From NCBI GenBank assembly GCA_021798855.1, contig JAJZBP010000037.1:1-12639 (forward strand): 12,639 nt of DNA. The letters are read 5' to 3'. The DNA is from Bacillota bacterium. Its GTDB lineage: Bacteria > Bacillota > Sulfobacillia > JAJZIM01 > JAJZBP01. Below the pieces are notes generated by a model. The model was not told where the DNA came from and ran no database searches. It was given only the letters and a program-made list of their open reading frames with translations. A program made the position numbers and the translations under genes. Positions within the stretch are counted from its first letter, which is position 1. Every line of letters begins with the position of its first letter. Below, in pieces: positions 1-6,121 of the stretch.

Positions 1-158
1 GGTCTTGCGCTGGTCCAAGGCAACAGCTTGTTTTCTGCACCGCATTGCGGTGGGATGGGTATACATGGTAAGCTCACCTTATGGGTTGGTTTTTGCTAAT
101 CCCCATCTTGGGCGGTTTACCATGTTTCGTCTATCCCATCACCTCCCAATCTGTTACC

Positions 159-381
159 CCGTGTCCACCTTACCACACGGACCGCAACGACCTGGACGAG
201 CAGCTTTTCGGCACTTTTTCCCGCTGCCGGGACCTTTTGCGTCAGGACGCCGGTGGAACTGGGCGACCGGAACACCCGGAACGTTTTCGGAGAAGATATC
301 AGCGTCTTTGAAGCCCGCCGTCTTACGGGATGGTACGCAGCCCTGAACCATTTTTTGGCGGAAACGGGGGAGTTGCATTGA
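159..381 (+). pseudogene. Possible decayed gene end upstream of the SDR gene
   Basis: I do not recognise this gene. From about 168 to 245 the third frame reads like coding sequence (NDLDEQLFGTFSRCRDLLRQ, GC-rich third positions). From about 240 to 381 the first frame takes over (NVFGEDISVFEARRLTGWY, then AALNHFLAETGELH and stop at 379-381). The first-frame stop overlaps the TTG start of the SDR gene as TTGA, which is how real coupled genes are arranged. The change of frame near 240-255 suggests a frameshifted or decayed gene whose start is lost. An alternative is non-coding DNA with chance open frames. Bases 1-158 show no convincing gene. Confidence 0.3.
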
Positions 382-1079
382 AGTACATCATTGTTGGAGG
401 AACGTCTGGAATTGGCCTTGCCACCGCCAAGATGGCCGTTGAGGCTGGACATTCAGTTCTTGTGGCCGGCCGCGATCCAAGCAAGTTTTCTGCAGCTCAG
501 TCGATCGGCGCCACCACGGCGCAGCTTGATGCCAGCAACATAGCAGCGACTCAGCATTTTTTTTCGGCAGAGGGTGACTTCGATCATTTGGTGCTCTGCG
601 CCTCTGGTTCAGCGGGTGCTGGGCACTTTCGTGAACTTGCACTCGAAGACCTCCGGAAAGGTTTCGAGGTCAAGTTGTGGCCACAAGTAACGTGTGCAAA
701 GGCTGCTCTGCCGACCCTAAAAGTAGAAGGATCGATAACGTTCATCAGTGCAATTTCATCGCGAGCGATGAAACCAGGAACTGCTGGGCTCGCTGCTATC
801 AACGCGGCGCTGGAGGCTTTGGTCCCGATCCTGGCGTCAGAGCTTCGTCCCACGCGCGTCAATGCGGTCGCGCCCGGAGTAGTCGATACGCCATGGTGGT
901 CCCGCGTTCCTGAAGCGGCAAGGAAAGAACTGTTCGAGCAACTCGCGAGTGGAGTCGCTGTTGGGCGAGTCGGGAAACCGGAGGATTTGGCCAGTGCGAT
1001 CATATCCTTAACGACCAACACCTTTATTACTGGCACCATTCTCGACTGCGACGGCGGTTGGAAATTGAAAAATTCCTAA
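378..1079 (+). CDS. Short-chain dehydrogenase/reductase (SDR) family protein, atypical active site
   Basis: A 233-aa Rossmann-fold SDR, the normal length for a classical SDR. The N-terminal cofactor loop GGTSGIG (residues 7-13), the strand ending in LDAS (50-53), the CASG turn replacing NNAG (74-77), the VNAVAPG strand (161-167) and the closing TGTILDCDGG (218-227) are all in place. The catalytic YxxxK is not: in the helix ending INAALEAL the Tyr and Lys positions are Leu138 and Asn142. I recall SDR homologues with a similar 'AAxNAALEAL' helix, so this may be a natural subgroup rather than damage. The start is TTG 378, with GGGGGAG at 366-372 five bases before it. The ATG at 330 would add residues with no family match. 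AT-richer stretches and the lack of a linked pathway suggest a transferred gene. Substrate unknown. Confidence 0.85.
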   Translation: MKYIIVGGTSGIGLATAKMAVEAGHSVLVAGRDPSKFSAAQSIGATTAQLDASNIAATQHFFSAEGDFDHLVLCASGSAGAGHFRELALEDLRKGFEVKLWPQVTCAKAALPTLKVEGSITFISAISSRAMKPGTAGLAAINAALEALVPILASELRPTRVNAVAPGVVDTPWWSRVPEAARKELFEQLASGVAVGRVGKPEDLASAIISLTTNTFITGTILDCDGGWKLKNS

Positions 1080-1340
1080 CCAGCCGCGGGTGATACAATA
1101 GCCTCGAGAAAGAAGGAGCCTTGCCCCAAAAAAGGGCCGCAGGCCCCCCCCCATAACAATCCAAACTGCTTAGGACCCCGCTGCACCGCCCCTGTCCCCA
1201 TGCTCAAGGGGGGAGGGAGAGAACAGGTTCCTATCCGAACCGCCGCTTCGCCCCGAAAGGCGCCATCCGGCCGGAAAAACCACCAAACAATTAGTAATGC
1301 GCTGTTAGCCTTCCGGGTGGAAGATCGGGAAGGAGAACTA
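1080..1340. other. Non-coding, hairpin-rich interval
   Basis: No supported gene. The stretch holds a run of nine C (1144-1152), GGGCC/GGCCC (1134-1138 with 1142-1146), CCCC/GGGG around an 8-base loop (1196-1199 with 1208-1211), enclosed by CCTGT (1191-1195) and ACAGG (1223-1227), and GGTTC/GAACC (1226-1230 with 1237-1241). No T-tract follows any stem, so none looks like a simple Rho-independent terminator. A repeat element (REP-like) or a structured 5' leader of the following gene are both possible. No clear sigma-A promoter is seen. Confidence 0.4.
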
Positions 1341-1541
1341 ATGGCAAAAATTGATGACGGGAGATACGGGGATGCTTTGAACAACTTCGTTAGGGCGTTG
1401 CAGGCAATCCAGCTTCTATCCAAACTCTCCGAGGCGGAAGCCGTGATTAAGGCCGGAGCGGAATGGGGCTCCCTTGATGACCTTAAAAAAGCCATGGGAG
1501 TTGCAGACGGAGAAAAAATGGAGTCAATGAATGGGCGATGA
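1341..1541 (+). CDS. Small helical protein coupled to a nucleotidyltransferase
   Basis: A 66-aa soluble, mostly helical, charged protein beginning MAKIDDGRYGDAL. It has a clear ribosome binding site (GGAAGGAG, 1328-1335, five bases before ATG) and GC-rich third positions, so it looks real. It overlaps the next gene by 11 bases, which suggests translational coupling and a shared function with that nucleotidyltransferase. I do not recognise the family. The segment ALNNFVRALQAIQLLSKL followed by AVIKAGAEW loosely recalls the first helices of HI0074-like substrate-binding partners of nucleotidyltransferases, but it is far too short for that fold and the likeness is weak. No membrane segment or metal site is visible. 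Confidence 0.65.
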   Translation: MAKIDDGRYGDALNNFVRALQAIQLLSKLSEAEAVIKAGAEWGSLDDLKKAMGVADGEKMESMNGR

Positions 1542-2121
1542 ACTTATGGACGAGGTCTGGGTTAAGATTGCGCGTGTTACCCCCAAGCTTCTTACCACCA
1601 TCGCCGGGGTTGCCTACGGCTCCCGTGTGACCGGCAACGGCGGGCCCAAAAGCGACTATGACCTGGCCATCATCGTCCCGGCCATGCCTGACGTGACTGA
1701 AAGCGAACGGGTTAAGTCCGCATTGCGGGCGGAAACCGGCCAGCAAATTGATCTATTCTTTGCCACGCCGTCCGGGATTCAGGCTAAAAAGACGCTGGAC
1801 CCGGTGGTATTCTCCTTGGTGCGGACCGGGCGGCTTTTATGGGGCCAACTGGGCGAGTGGTGGAAGCCGGAGCCGTTTGCGGTTGCTGGCGTTGAGGACG
1901 CCATCATTAGCGTCGAATCTTTGACCGATGCCGGCGATTTTTCCGATTTGTATCCAGAGATTGCCGAGTACTCCTGGCGCCTGCTGGACGGGGCGCGGGC
2001 GGCCTGGACGGGGGAAGCTTTGGCTGGCTGTGGGCGGGTACCGCGCCGGGGAGAGATGGCCAAGTCAATATCCAACCTGCGGGACCACCTGCGGAGCAGC
2101 CTAAGAGGCGTGTCTCGATGA
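1531..2121 (+). CDS. Nucleotidyltransferase-domain protein (GSx10DxD)
   Basis: A 196-aa protein with an N-terminal pol-beta-type nucleotidyltransferase domain. YGSRVTG begins the GS motif, followed after ten residues by DYD, and a third acidic residue lies in QQIDLFF; together these form the metal-binding triad. The domain covers roughly residues 15-110. The rest (about 111-196) is helical and unassigned, ending in a basic tail. Proteins of this type transfer NMP groups to a partner protein, RNA or small molecule, and here the target is unknown. ATG 1531 is preceded by GGAG (1520-1523) at seven bases. ATG 1546 is an alternative with a poorer site. The overlap with the upstream 66-aa gene suggests a two-gene cassette, possibly toxin-antitoxin-like. 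No kanamycin-type resistance signature can be assigned. Confidence 0.8.
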   Translation: MGDELMDEVWVKIARVTPKLLTTIAGVAYGSRVTGNGGPKSDYDLAIIVPAMPDVTESERVKSALRAETGQQIDLFFATPSGIQAKKTLDPVVFSLVRTGRLLWGQLGEWWKPEPFAVAGVEDAIISVESLTDAGDFSDLYPEIAEYSWRLLDGARAAWTGEALAGCGRVPRRGEMAKSISNLRDHLRSSLRGVSR

Positions 2122-2186
2122 GCAGGAAAGACAAAAGTGGTGGTGGCTGGTGGCTTCGCAACTACACGCCGTTGGGGATACTATAA
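2118..2186 (+). CDS. Possible 22-aa micro-ORF coupled to the nucleotidyltransferase
   Basis: ATG 2118 overlaps the preceding stop as ATGA and has AGAGG (2104-2108) nine bases upstream. The product would be a basic, Trp/Gly-containing 22-residue peptide (MSRKDKSGGGWWLRNY and a short tail). It may be a real micro-gene, the stub of a lost third gene of the cassette, or chance. From 2187 to about 2250 no gene is evident. Confidence 0.25.
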   Translation: MSRKDKSGGGWWLRNYTPLGIL

Positions 2187-2256
2187 AGTTTCGAACTGTT
2201 TTGGGGCATCTTGCCAAGGGTCGTTAAGTGGCGGAAGAACAAGGAGTTGGTTGTCC

Positions 2257-2598
2257 TTGGGTTTCAAGGAGATGATTATCGAACGGGAGCGGGCCGACGC
2301 GGCCAGGCGGGAAGAGCTTTGGGCCGAGGCCCGGCGCGCCGGGGAGGCCTTGCGGCGACATGGGATCAGTCGCGTCGTTGTTTTTGGCTCCCTGGCTCGG
2401 GGTGAGGCGGACCGGCACAGCGACCTGGACCTTTTGGTGGTTTGGGAGACTACCCTCGGGCGATGGGAACGGTTGGATGCCGTTTGGAAGGCGATCAAAC
2501 CGCGAGTGGCAGTGGACCTAATGGTTGTTACTCCCGCGGAGTTGGCCGGGTTGAGCGCATTTGGCGAGCAAGTACTCAGGGAAGGGGTTGATGTCTAA
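2257..2598 (+). CDS. Minimal nucleotidyltransferase (MntA-type)
   Basis: A protein of about 113 aa made almost entirely of one minimal nucleotidyltransferase domain. VVFGSLARGE begins the GS motif, DLD follows ten residues later, and VAVDLMVV supplies the third acidic residue. In known MNT–HEPN pairs (MntA/HepT) such a protein AMPylates and silences the HEPN toxin. Here the next gene indeed starts with a HEPN domain, and its ATG overlaps this stop as TAATG. The start is uncertain. AAGGAG at 2241-2246 serves TTG 2257 (ten bases) or TTG 2251 (four bases). The ATG at 2272 has a second AAGGAG directly abutting it, too close to work. An upstream extension to 2137 has no family support. Confidence 0.85.
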   Translation: MGFKEMIIERERADAARREELWAEARRAGEALRRHGISRVVVFGSLARGEADRHSDLDLLVVWETTLGRWERLDAVWKAIKPRVAVDLMVVTPAELAGLSAFGEQVLREGVDV

Positions 2599-3503
2599 TG
2601 CGGCTGTCTTTCTTGCAACAGGCCGCGCCTTGGCTCGCGCAGGCGGTGGATGATCTGGAGACGGCAACTCTCCTGGCGCCAAGCCGACCTTATGCGGCTT
2701 GTTTCTATGCCCAGCAGGCGGCGGAGAAGGCCGTGAAGGTTATCTATGTGGCCAATGACCTGGATTTCCCCTGGACCCATTCCGTCCACCAGCTTTTAGT
2801 GGAAGCGGCGGAAGCCTATCCGGAACTGCTTCCTTTGGCTGACGGCGCGGGCGTTTTGGACCGTTACTATGTGGGAACTCGTTATCCGGATGTCCGGCTG
2901 AACAGCACGGAACCACCGAGTGCCGCCTATTCGGCTACGGAAGCGAGCCGAGCGGTGGAACTTGCCCACGGTATTTTGCAGGTTTGCCAAAATATCTACG
3001 GGCACATGGCCCTCCGGGCCAATGGCCGGGGGGAGATAATTTGGTATTTCGCTTACGGTTCAAACCTGGACCGGGAGCAGATGGATCGGAGGCTCAAGCG
3101 CGCCATTCCCGCCGCCAAGCCGGCTTATTTGTCGGGTTATCGCTTGGCGTTCAACAAGTTGAGCGGTAAAGACGGTACGGGTAAGGCTAACGTAATGCCG
3201 GCGGCGGGGCAAAGGGTTTGGGGCGGGGTTTACCCCCTGAATACGGAGGATCTAAAAAAGCTTGATCGTAATGAAACAGGTTACAACCGGGAGTCCGGGA
3301 GAGTAATTTGCCCTGACGGTGCCCGTGAAACGGATGTTGACTGTGTTTTTTACGTTGCCCAACCGGACAAGACCAGGGAAGGGTTAAAGCCATCCGCCGA
3401 CTATTTGGATCGAGTGCTGCGCGGCATGGAAATGTTGCCCGAAGGCCCCCGCCGTGAGGCGACAGCTATGATTCTCCAAGCGGCTGGTTTACCGCCGGAA
3501 TAG
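2598..3503 (+). CDS. HEPN domain fused to a gamma-glutamylcyclotransferase (GGCT/AIG2-like) domain
   Basis: A 301-aa two-domain protein. Residues 11-132 match the HEPN domain family seen beside MNTs: the helix CFYAQQAAEKAVK (35-47), THSVHQLL (60-67) and the loop YYVGTRYPD (90-98). Residues 149-290 are a GGCT/AIG2-like domain: WYFAYGSNL (149-157) forms the substrate loop, Glu226 in LDRNETGYNRE is at the catalytic acid position, and PSADYLDRVLRGM (266-278) is the family's C-terminal helix. GGCT proteins release 5-oxoproline from gamma-glutamyl compounds. The HEPN RNase motif (R-x4-6-H) is not intact: Arg30 is followed by Tyr37 where His is common. Start ATG 2598 overlaps the MNT stop, so HEPN–GGCT and MNT are expected to be made together. 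No stop separates the two domains. Confidence 0.85.
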   Translation: MRLSFLQQAAPWLAQAVDDLETATLLAPSRPYAACFYAQQAAEKAVKVIYVANDLDFPWTHSVHQLLVEAAEAYPELLPLADGAGVLDRYYVGTRYPDVRLNSTEPPSAAYSATEASRAVELAHGILQVCQNIYGHMALRANGRGEIIWYFAYGSNLDREQMDRRLKRAIPAAKPAYLSGYRLAFNKLSGKDGTGKANVMPAAGQRVWGGVYPLNTEDLKKLDRNETGYNRESGRVICPDGARETDVDCVFYVAQPDKTREGLKPSADYLDRVLRGMEMLPEGPRREATAMILQAAGLPPE

Positions 3504-3536
3504 TGGTCGTCCCACCAGCGACGGGGCTAATTTTCC

Positions 3537-4643
3537 TCAACGCTGCCGTCTTATTTTCCGCAACAGCCTGTACCCCCCGTACCCCGCCCCCCCCAGCACG
3601 ATGAACGGGCTGGCCCAGGCCAGGCCGACGAGGACCGCGCGGGCGAAGGCCGCCAGCGCCCGCAGGGAACTCAGCAGGGCGGCGCCGAGGGCGCCGGCCA
3701 GGCCGCCGGCGGGGATGGTGGCCGGCGTGCCGGTGGGCACGGTCAAAGTTAAATTGATGGAGGCCAGAGTCACCTGCTGGTTCAAGCTGTTCAACTCGGC
3801 GGTCAGGGTGTTGATCCGGTCGGTGACCTGGGCCAGTTGGTCTTCAATCTTCAGCATGTCGGAAACCGACTTGGCCTGGGCCAGGAACTGGCGGTAGCGG
3901 GCGGCTTCGGCTTGCAGGTCGGCCAGTTGGGTTTGGGTGTCCACGTACTGCTGGGTGATGTCGTTGCCGCCGCGGCTTTCGGCGGTGACCGTGCCCAGGG
4001 CGGACAGCCGCGCCAAGACGGTATCCAGGGACTTGGTCGGGACCATCAGGGTCAGGTTGGCCACGTCGCCGGAAACATCCCGGCTGAAGGAAGAATCGGA
4101 GACGTAGCCTCCGTCGCCGGCCGCGAGGCTCTGCGCTTTTTGGAAGGCCACCTGAACGTTGGCCACTTGCAGGTTAAGGTTGGCGGTCTGGATGATGTCC
4201 CGCCCGGCGACTTGGCTTTGGGTCTGGACGGCGGAGGGCGCGCCGGCGTTGGGGGAGGACTGGCCGGCGGTCGGCGATAACCGCATCAGCCCTTGGTTCA
4301 CCGTCTTTTGCGTCGTCCGCGCGGGGGCGGCGATCTCCGCTGGCCCGTACCGGACGGCCCCGGTCCCGGACGGACCGGCACTCGGCAACCGGGCCGGTTG
4401 CAGCGCGCTTCCGATGATTCCTAAAACGAGCACGGCGGCGACTCCGGCGGCGGCGGCCTTGAACCGAGGGGAGCCGGGCCAGGTGGCCAGGGAAGCCAGG
4501 TGAAACGACGGGCGGGGGATCGGTGCGGCGGCAATGGCCAACCGCCAAGCGGAGGCCGCCTCCGCCGGCGGCTCAACCTCGGGCAACTCTCCCAACAAGG
4601 CAATGGTGCCCTGGAAGTCTTCGGTCTCCCACGGGTGGTTCAT
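3537..4643 (-). CDS. DUF4349 membrane protein, candidate anti-sigma factor
   Basis: A 368-aa protein encoded directly after, and overlapping by 4 bases (ATGA), an ECF sigma gene. Residues 1-58 are cytoplasmic, with the segment LPEVEPPAE common near the N-terminus of anti-sigma factors. A membrane helix lies at 61-81, followed by a Pro/Ser/Gln-rich linker. The DUF4349 domain spans about 148-303 (RDIIQTANLNLQV, VPTKSLDTVLARLSALG, ITQQYVD) with a coiled coil at about 236-292. A second membrane region is at 331-358, then a basic tail. Likely topology is both ends inside and the DUF4349 domain outside, as expected for an envelope sensor that holds the sigma factor. The protein contains no cysteine, so it is not a zinc-binding (ZAS) anti-sigma factor. 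The anti-sigma role is inferred from position and N-terminus; the domain family itself is clear. Confidence 0.85.
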   Translation of the reverse strand: MNHPWETEDFQGTIALLGELPEVEPPAEAASAWRLAIAAAPIPRPSFHLASLATWPGSPRFKAAAAGVAAVLVLGIIGSALQPARLPSAGPSGTGAVRYGPAEIAAPARTTQKTVNQGLMRLSPTAGQSSPNAGAPSAVQTQSQVAGRDIIQTANLNLQVANVQVAFQKAQSLAAGDGGYVSDSSFSRDVSGDVANLTLMVPTKSLDTVLARLSALGTVTAESRGGNDITQQYVDTQTQLADLQAEAARYRQFLAQAKSVSDMLKIEDQLAQVTDRINTLTAELNSLNQQVTLASINLTLTVPTGTPATIPAGGLAGALGAALLSSLRALAAFARAVLVGLAWASPFIVLGGAGYGGYRLLRKIRRQR

Positions 4644-5242
4644 TTGGAAGCCGTCCTCCCTTCGACGGAAGGCAAAAGTTCGAGTTCCAGGAAACGTTGG
4701 CGCAAAAGCGCGCGGCCGCGGTGGATGCGGGTTTTGACGTTTTCAGGGGTGAGCCCCAAGATGACGGCGATCTCTTCGTAGGCGAAGCCCTGGATGTCCC
4801 GCAGGACGACGGCGGCGCGCAGCTCCGGGGGAAGGCCGGTGACGGCCTTTTGGATGATCTGCCGGCGTTCCCAGGCGGGGGAGGGGTCTTCGCCCTGGCC
4901 CTCGCCCCCGACCGGCGGCTTGGCGCTGATTTCCGGCTGCCGTTTTCGCCGCCGCAGCGCGTCCAGGCAAACGTTGGTGGCAACTTTGTACAGCCAGGTG
5001 CCGAAGGCGGCTTGGGCGCGGAAGCTTTTCAGGGAAGTGTAGGCCCGAAGCAGGGCATCCTGGACGAGGTCGGCGGCTTCTTCCCGGTGGCCGGTCATCC
5101 GGAAGGCCAGGTTGTAAAGCCGCTTTTGGTACGGTTCGACCAAGGCGGCAAAAGCCTCGCCGTCGCCGCGGCTGGCCCGGACCACCAGTTCCGTTTCTGA
5201 GCTTGGCAGGGGTTTGAACCTCCCTTGCGCCTTTTCATCCAT
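4640..5242 (-). CDS. ECF-subfamily RNA polymerase sigma factor
   Basis: A 200-aa (from ATG 5242) sigma-70 family member with region 2 at about 29-99 (LYNLAFRMTG, AADLVQDALLRAY, GTWLYKVATNVCLDALRRRKR) and region 4 at about 128-182 (LPPELRAAVVLRDIQGFAY, then the helix-turn-helix IAVILGLTPENVKTRIHRGR). It directs RNA polymerase to a small envelope-stress-type regulon and is probably held by the overlapping DUF4349 protein. The true start may be CTG at 5209 (189 aa). ATG 5242 has no ribosome binding site and directly follows a perfect ECF -10 element, whereas GGGAGG at 5224-5219 lies nine bases before that CTG. The first eleven residues match nothing in the family. Autoregulation is predicted from the upstream promoter. 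Confidence 0.93.
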   Translation of the reverse strand: MDEKAQGRFKPLPSSETELVVRASRGDGEAFAALVEPYQKRLYNLAFRMTGHREEAADLVQDALLRAYTSLKSFRAQAAFGTWLYKVATNVCLDALRRRKRQPEISAKPPVGGEGQGEDPSPAWERRQIIQKAVTGLPPELRAAVVLRDIQGFAYEEIAVILGLTPENVKTRIHRGRALLRQRFLELELLPSVEGRTASK

Positions 5243-5274
5243 TTAGACGCCGGGGCGCGGGGAAAAGTTGCAAC
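5243..5274 (-). promoter_or_regulatory. Predicted ECF-type promoter of the sigma/DUF4349 operon
   Basis: On the minus strand, TGCAAC (5272 to 5267) is followed after exactly 17 bases by CGTCTAA (5249 to 5243). An AAC-containing -35 and a CGTC -10 are the hallmark of ECF sigma promoters. Transcription would begin near 5239-5236, inside the first annotated codons of the sigma gene. The -35 shares the palindrome GTTGCAAC (5267-5274) with the opposite promoter. Confidence 0.65.
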
Positions 5275-5298
5275 AAACCGCGAACATCTTTCGTCTAA
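5267..5298 (+). promoter_or_regulatory. Predicted ECF-type promoter of the SIMPL-domain gene
   Basis: On the plus strand, TGCAAC (5269-5274) is followed after 17 bases by CGTCTAA (5292-5298), identical in both elements and spacing to the divergent promoter. Transcription would start near 5303, just ahead of the AGGAGG ribosome binding site (5305-5310). This places the SIMPL gene in the regulon of the neighbouring sigma factor. Confidence 0.7.
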
Positions 5299-5316
5299 AA
5301 CAACAGGAGGTGTGCA

Positions 5317-6036
5317 TTGGTGAAGAAAAAATATTTGTTGGGGGCGGCCGGGGCCGCCGTGGCCTTGCTGCTCATTCTTGCTCTGGGCCTGGGCTGGGGT
5401 AGGGCGGCGCGGACGATTACCGTGACCGGCACGGGTAAGGTGAACGTGACACCCGACTTGGCCTATGTCACGGTGGGCGTGGACAAGCGGGCGGGCACCC
5501 CCGACGCGGCGGTGGCGGACGATGCACGGGTCGTGAATAAGGTGGTGGCGGCGGTTACGGGGTTTGGGGTGAAGAAGGCCGACCTGCAGACTTCCGGCTA
5601 TAACTTCATTCCCTATTACAACTATCCGTCCGGCGGGGGTCCCGGAACCATCGGCGGATTCGAGGTTACGCAAACGGTGAGGGTTAAGGTGGAGAAGATC
5701 GGCATCCTGGGGAAGCTCGTGGCCGCGGCGGTGGACGCCGGAGCCAACCAGGTCCAGGGGGTGAACTTCGACATCAAGGACCGGAATTCCCTTTGGCAAA
5801 AGGCGATGGGTTTAGCCATGGACGACGCCCGGAGCAAAGCCGCGGCCATGGCCGGAAAAATGGGCGCCCTCCTGGGCCGACCCCTCAACGTGGTGGTCGT
5901 CTCCAGCAACGGGTCGTCCCTGCCGCTGGGAGCCGGTAATATGCAGATGCAAACGGCAATGCCGTCGGCCTACCCCGTCTTCAACCCCGGCACGGGCAAG
6001 GTGGAAGTGCAGGTGGTGGTCAGCTTCGCGTATTAA
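5317..6036 (+). CDS. SIMPL-domain (DUF541) exported or membrane-anchored protein
   Basis: A 239-aa protein with a basic N-terminus and a hydrophobic segment at about 6-27 (an uncleaved anchor or signal peptide), then a SIMPL domain from about 32 to the end: ITVTGTGKVNVTPDLAYVTV, GVKKADLQTSGYNFIP, GFEVTQTVRVKV and the closing KVEVQVVVSFAY. SIMPL proteins act outside the membrane; their biochemical role is poorly known and some are linked to envelope or oxidative stress. AGGAGG (5305-5310) serves TTG 5317 at six bases or GTG 5320 at nine. It is transcribed divergently from the sigma/DUF4349 pair and has its own ECF promoter and a terminator, so it is a likely single-gene target of that sigma factor. 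Confidence 0.92.
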   Translation: MVKKKYLLGAAGAAVALLLILALGLGWGRAARTITVTGTGKVNVTPDLAYVTVGVDKRAGTPDAAVADDARVVNKVVAAVTGFGVKKADLQTSGYNFIPYYNYPSGGGPGTIGGFEVTQTVRVKVEKIGILGKLVAAAVDAGANQVQGVNFDIKDRNSLWQKAMGLAMDDARSKAAAMAGKMGALLGRPLNVVVVSSNGSSLPLGAGNMQMQTAMPSAYPVFNPGTGKVEVQVVVSFAY

Positions 6037-6066
6037 GACCGTGCGGAAAAAATTGACAAAGTTGAA

Positions 6067-6098
6067 GGAGGTCGCTCTTGTCGGGCGGCCTTTCTTTT
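6067..6098 (+). terminator. Rho-independent terminator after the SIMPL gene
   Basis: AGGTCGC (6069-6075) pairs with GCGGCCT (6085-6091) in a 7-bp stem with one G-T pair, extendable by two G-T pairs, around a 9-base loop. It is followed by TTCTTTT. It lies 31 bases after the SIMPL stop. Confidence 0.7.
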
Positions 6099-6121
6099 GC
6101 CGGATGAATGTATTCTTGGAT

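Noticed and set aside
330..377. ATG 330 as the SDR start
   Set aside because: It adds 16 residues with no family match; TTG 378 has a good ribosome binding site and begins at the first Rossmann strand.
2211..2405. Alternative plus-strand open frame overlapping the MntA-type gene (64 codons)
   Set aside because: It runs through the nucleotidyltransferase motif in the wrong frame and turns into Arg/Gly-rich shadow sequence.
3504..3536. Possible terminator between the convergent HEPN–GGCT and DUF4349 genes
   Set aside because: Only a 4-bp GTCG/CGAC stem and no T-tract; not convincing.
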